NCBI RefSeq assembly: GCF_001949145.1
Contig: NW_019091493.1
Location: 103,801-167,800 of the forward strand
Length of the DNA stretch: 64,000 bases
DNA from: Acanthaster planci
Taxonomy: Eukaryota; Echinodermata; Asteroidea; Valvatida; Acanthasteridae
Direction of reading: 5' to 3'
Shown: positions 59,701 to 64,000 of the stretch, piece after piece
Layout of the letters: each line of letters opens with the position of its first letter
Position numbering within the stretch: the stretch's first letter is position 1
Notes under the pieces: model-generated
Seen by the model: the letters and a program-made list of their open reading frames with translations, nothing else
What the model was told of the DNA's origin: nothing
The model's database searches: none
Made by a program: the position numbers and the translations under genes

Positions 59701-62700
59701 ATGTGGGATCCCCCTCTCCCAATTAATCATCCCAACCATTCTTGCAAAATTAAACGTGAGCTACATGTCCTTGCCATTTTTCTTCTTCACCAGATCTTTG
59801 GACAGCAACAAACAACTGCACATGAGTTAAAAAAAAATGGCCTACTACTCGCTTCGCGTCTTTGTCTGCTACCTACATGTTGACTTAGATTAAAATGTTT
59901 CAATTGTTTGTTTCATCTTTTTCTGATCAGTGCACTTTACACATGTGCAAAGTTAAGAGTCGGGAATTAATCACGGCCTTGTTCGATAACAATCAAAGAA
60001 ACAAAAAAATCATTTTATATTTGACTTTCAAGTCAGAACCAAACCATCTGCAGGTCAACTGTACATTTCGCACCATTTCCCCGCTGAACTCTGCCTTCAA
60101 AAAACCATCTTGACCCACTCGTCAGTGGTCAGGGGTAGAGCAACAAAGCACTCATGAATGGACAGTAGGCAGTACAACGCACAAGTAGAGCGTCTCTTAT
60201 TTGTTGGATTTCAAAGCTTTCACCACGGCATGCTGAACTGCAAGGTGATTGCAGGTTACTAATAAATCTGCATATCCATACACCTGCAAGGATATAGGTC
60301 AACTGAAACCTTTTGCTATCATAGAAGTCTTGTACGGTCATGTGTCCCTTCTGACCTAGCATGATCCATGTGTTGCAATGGGTGGCATGATCTTGGCTGG
60401 TATGAAGAAAGTACTTTTCCTGTGGGACCAGGGCTACCACAGCCCTATGTGTATATTGTAACACAAAAGTGTGGCTAGATTCTGCCAAGCAATGTACATG
60501 TGCATGTATGTAAGTTACCTGGCAACATCCTGAAGCATCTCATACTATTTCTGACCCATTCCATTGTGACTTTTTCTTACTAAATGAATCTGTGCAGCAT
60601 TTCTTCTCTTTTTCTGATCAGGAGACTACACATATTTCACAAAGCTGTTGAGGGCAGTATACTGCCAAGGACAAGAGCTACGTCTGCCTATCTTTCCTAG
60701 CTGTGTGATCCAGCTGGTGAAACCAGTTTATCGGCTGGCCAACATGTTTCGCTATGTGTAAAAAAAATGGGACTGGTTTCAGTTTCAAACTGTGTTTTAC
60801 ACATGAGGTTACACGACCATAAATACACAAGTATGTGAGTGGGTCACAATGTCTATTGAAAAGTGGAGTGTACTTATACATGTACATTATACTCTCAGTT
60901 CTCATTTGGATTGCTTGGTACGTCCATAAAACTAAGCTGAAATCCCACAAAATGGGGGGGGGGTAAGTATGCTGTACAATTAATGGGGTGTGTGAGAAAA
61001 TGTTTGACGCTAGTCATTCCTACTGAGATGTTTTACTAATTGTTTGGAATCTGACAGAATGATTCTCCTTGATGTTTGAGCAAGATGCCAAAAAAATAAA
61101 ATGACATATTAGAAATAAATCAATGAAAACAAATAATTAAGAATTTGAAAAACGATGCATCTAAAGTTTCCCAGGGTTATAAATGGAGACTTGAGGGTAT
61201 GAGTGCACCTTCCAGTAGGATTTATACCCAGACAGCTCAGCAGATAAACCAAGGTGAGCTTGACAGACAACTGAAAAAGTGGACTTGCTACAAAGGCTTA
61301 ATGTCCCATCCAATATAATCCACTCAACATTTCAGAAAGACCTTGGAAATAACAGCTTTCCTGTAAATGAGAGATTTCTTTGCTAGACTTTCCCTTCCTC
61401 AGACAGGGAACACATGTTTCAGTTGATGTTCCTGATTGCTTTATGAACTTCAAAGCCATTACAAGAGTTGACCATACAACTGAAAGCCTTCTGGACAACC
61501 GTCCAGGCGGAATAGTGACATACTAATGGGATCACTTAATGTGACGTAATCTTTATGCCTACCAGGAGTCACACTAATGCACTAAACGGAAGTTGTCAAG
61601 CAATGTTGAAATGCTGGTTAGTTAGTGTGTATCCGACAAAGATGTTTGCAACTTGAGGTCATTAGTTTCAACACTAAAAGGATACTAAGCTAACAACTTC
61701 AATTTGTCTTCAGATTGAGATTCATCAACTCGAAACCTGCAGGACGAGGCTTGCTCTCCCCTTAATAGAACGCTGCAGTTTTCACTTTCACCAAATTTGC
61801 TGAGCTAAAAATCACTCTAACTGCAGAATCCTATCCAAGTACAATGTACAGTACACGTACAGGTATGTAGAAACATATTCAATGCAGCACATTCCAACTG
61901 AATCAAGCATGACTGAACAGGAGTAGATTGTAACCCCAAAATAACACTTGACCACGCTGTTCACCATTTGGAGCAGTGAACAGACACGATGGCACCCGAC
62001 AGCCTTTCAATATCTGTGCAAGTTGCATTTGTTTGCCTTGTTTTGGCTTTGATTTTACTGCCCGTGGACAGAGTGCATGAGCATAGTACTGTTATCGAAC
62101 ATTGCCCCCCTTTTTGGGGCAAATCCAAAATGCGACCGGCAATCAGTCCACTTCTAATAGGGCTGCCATGTGTTGTGTATTCACTGAGCCCCGCTGATGA
62201 CCTGCATGTGCAGACTTTGCTACATTCTGCCTGACAAAAAGAACAAGTGATATGACCTGCCACATTTCTGGAGTGCATTGCACTGGCCAAAAGCAGAGGA
62301 CACTGGATATAGTTAGATAACGACACTTCTTTAACTTGGTTTCAAGCCCACGGAATACACTAATCCCCTTGGACAGCATTTCTGCTGGCACATCCATCTC
62401 CGAGCAGATGCTCGCTAGCCATTAGCAGTCTTGGATCTGCTTTTTGTAGAAGCCAGGACATAACAGGTGCCAATTTCTGATGACTAAGATAATTGATTTC
62501 TGACTTTAACTGACCTACCAACCAACTTTTAACCAATGATTTACAGCTGCTCACTGAAAACAGTGGTGCGAAAAGTTTGCTCTCTGGCCTACTGTCGTAC
62601 CGTGGATGCTGTGATCACAGTGAATCGCAAAAGCAAAGACAGTTTCAGGCAGCAACGATTTTGGCAAATCTCGGTGCTGGGTATGACATCATTTTCAATT

Positions 62701-63791
62701 TTGTGAATGAAATATGCAAATCTGCATTAGCATAAAAATCCAAAAGCTTTCATAATGCCCAATAAAATGGCAAAATGACACAGAAACTATGCTGAATTGG
62801 GGCACCACGGTGCACTTGGAAGGACCGAATGGGTATTAAAACAGCTTGCATTGCATGGGACCTTTAAAAATTAATCATGGAACTTGTGCCTAGTGGAAGT
62901 GTAGGATTTTCCCCAATCCACGTGAAGGACTGCATGTTCTGGGGTCGAATTACTTGTAGGTAAAGGATAGGGCTTAATAATCCAGGGAGCTCAATACATG
63001 TATCTTGCGACTGCTTGAGCATATCAAGCAGCTGCTCTTAATGACAAGCAATTTGTCCGAGTCAATCACCTTCTATACACGACTCACAGAAAGGACACTA
63101 CCAGCATGTATGGCTGACTGTCACAATAGGGCACGGCTAGGCCTTAGTATAAATGTAAGAATCCCTACTTGTGTGTGACTTCTGTTAGACACTGATACCT
63201 CAGAGTGTTTTGCAATCAAAATGGCAAAATTACAAGCATTGGGGCAGGGCTTATGAGAAAATGTTCTTCCTTTTGAAGAACTCTTACGACAATGAAATTT
63301 TTTCTGCTGTTACAAGCATTTGCTGTAATCTTCTTCAACCACTGGTATGGAAGTGTATGTTAATTCCGACAGTGAATGTATCCAGGAATGCTCATAAACT
63401 TATCCAAATTTAACAATTCAATTTACATAGACAGTATGCCTGGTCAGCACCGGTCAATGATTTAAATTTTGGAAATCAACCCAACAGAAATTTTCCTGAT
63501 CATTCAAAACGTTCTGGAGGTAAAATATGCAACACAACTTGCACGACAAACACGTGCTGGAATGCTGCGGAAGGTCATTGGAGAAGCCTCTACAATGTGC
63601 ATGTACGCAAGACATGGCGTGTGGATCAACTAGGCAACGTGTGGTTTATTGAGGGGGTGCTGTGTAAGAGGGTAGTGCTCTCACCTTAGGATTGTCTTGC
63701 TGTGGAAGTCGTTATAACTGGAGAAGGCAATCATGGAGCCAAAGGCAATCCCGATGGAGTTGAAATTCTGAGCTGCAGCAGCAACCCAAAC
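53793..63791 (-). CDS. SLC6 sodium/chloride-dependent transporter, C-terminal part, partial
   Basis: SLC6 proteins are plasma-membrane symporters that couple uptake of neurotransmitters or amino acids to Na+ and Cl-. Exons in coding order: 63685-63791, 58963-59087, 57615-57727, 57088-57228, 56122-56219 (running into the gap), 55663-55763, 54285-54452, 53793-53918; all testable junctions keep phase. TM6 is [14 protein letters not shown]...SSYNDF, TM7 contains [21 protein letters not shown]8 is [24 protein letters not shown]9 [21 protein letters not shown]10 [19 protein letters not shown], then TM11-12 with [16 protein letters not shown]. Predicted chloride ligands (Gln and Ser in TM6, Asn and Ser in TM7) and the Na2 pair Asp-Ser in TM8 are present. 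The tail ends [13 protein letters not shown], carrying a PPxY motif. The substrate is unassigned; the glycine-transporter branch looks closest, weakly. TM1-5 lie beyond the right edge. Confidence 0.93.
56220..56966. other. Assembly gap (747 N)
   Basis: The gap lies in the SLC6 gene. It swallows the 5' boundary of the TM10 exon, whose visible part begins at 56219 with the GMYVFQ codons. By comparison with other SLC6 proteins only a few coding bases should be missing, and the rest is intron. Confidence 1.
58182..58337. mobile_element. Palindromic MITE containing a histone-3'-end-like hairpin
   Basis: Arms of 35 bp (58182-58216 and 58303-58337) are inverted repeats with 7 mismatches and share CGGGTACACC. 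An 11-bp direct repeat, CAAGGGGTCAC, occurs outside them at 58169-58179 and 58347-58357; it is not strictly adjacent to the arms. Between the arms, 58267-58282 is a perfect hairpin, GGTTCT-ACTC-AGAACC, followed by ACCCC. It lies in an SLC6 intron. Confidence 0.6.
59456..59531 (+). repeat. Dispersed repeat, AAAGGAGTCTCCA family, copy 2
   Basis: Same ordered words as at 19575-19650 (AACCAGC, AGCGCAGTTCC, AAAGGAGTCTCCATTGCT, GGAAAA). It lies in the long SLC6 intron between 59087 and 63685, where I otherwise see no coding sequence. Confidence 0.5.
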
Positions 63792-64000
63792 CTACAGCAT
63801 TTTGCAGGAAAAAATCAACAGAACTCGGTATTTTAGGAAAAAATAAAGAGAACCCGACAACAAAAACCCCAAACAAACAAAAAAAATGAAATAAATGGGG
63901 CGGACACATCTTCAGACATGTCAATAAGACCTTGACAAAGAAGAGTTGCAGTTAATTTGTTTAATTTTCCCTGTTTCTTTCAATTCAGCATTAGTGGAAG

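Overview
This is a metazoan nuclear DNA window: multi-exon genes with GT/AG introns, animal orthologues, many short non-autonomous transposons, and two runs of N marking assembly gaps. Abundant ACATGTACATGT and TAGGCCTA words, tRNA-derived SINEs and a Polinton-type DNA polymerase relic suggest a marine invertebrate deuterostome (echinoderm, hemichordate or cephalochordate). That placement is inference and I cannot name a species.

Five genes are recognised from spliced protein similarity, with exons joined by reading frame and splice phase. From the left edge to about 15.7 kb, minus strand, lies the N-terminal third of BLTP2 (KIAA0100/hobbit), a bridge-like lipid transfer protein cut by the left edge. 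Head-to-head with it, 293 bp away, is MED19 (plus, 16.0-20.2 kb), a Mediator subunit. PGAM5 (minus, 23.9-30.1 kb), a mitochondrial Ser/Thr/His phosphatase, and HGH1 (plus, 30.5-32.5 kb), an eEF2-folding cofactor, form a second head-to-head pair 453 bp apart. At the right edge (53.8-63.8 kb, minus) is the 3' part of an SLC6 neurotransmitter/amino-acid transporter, interrupted by a 747-base gap and running off the right edge.

Between these housekeeping genes is a long gene-poor stretch (32.5-53.8 kb). It holds a badly broken Polinton/Maverick-type protein-primed DNA polymerase B (34.5-37.1 kb) with three exact NF-kappaB consensus sites just upstream, one orphan coding exon with good splice sites (39.9-40.2 kb), and a small three-exon gene (44.0-45.4 kb, minus) for a secreted, probably membrane-anchored protein made of two copies of an unrecognised four-cysteine domain.

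The introns are rich in palindromic DNA elements: a hAT-like MITE family with 8-bp target duplications, a piggyBac-like TTAA element, an element with 38-bp terminal inverted repeats, several others, two tRNA-derived SINEs, and two dispersed repeat families each present twice. No prokaryotic features, CRISPR arrays or rRNA genes were seen.
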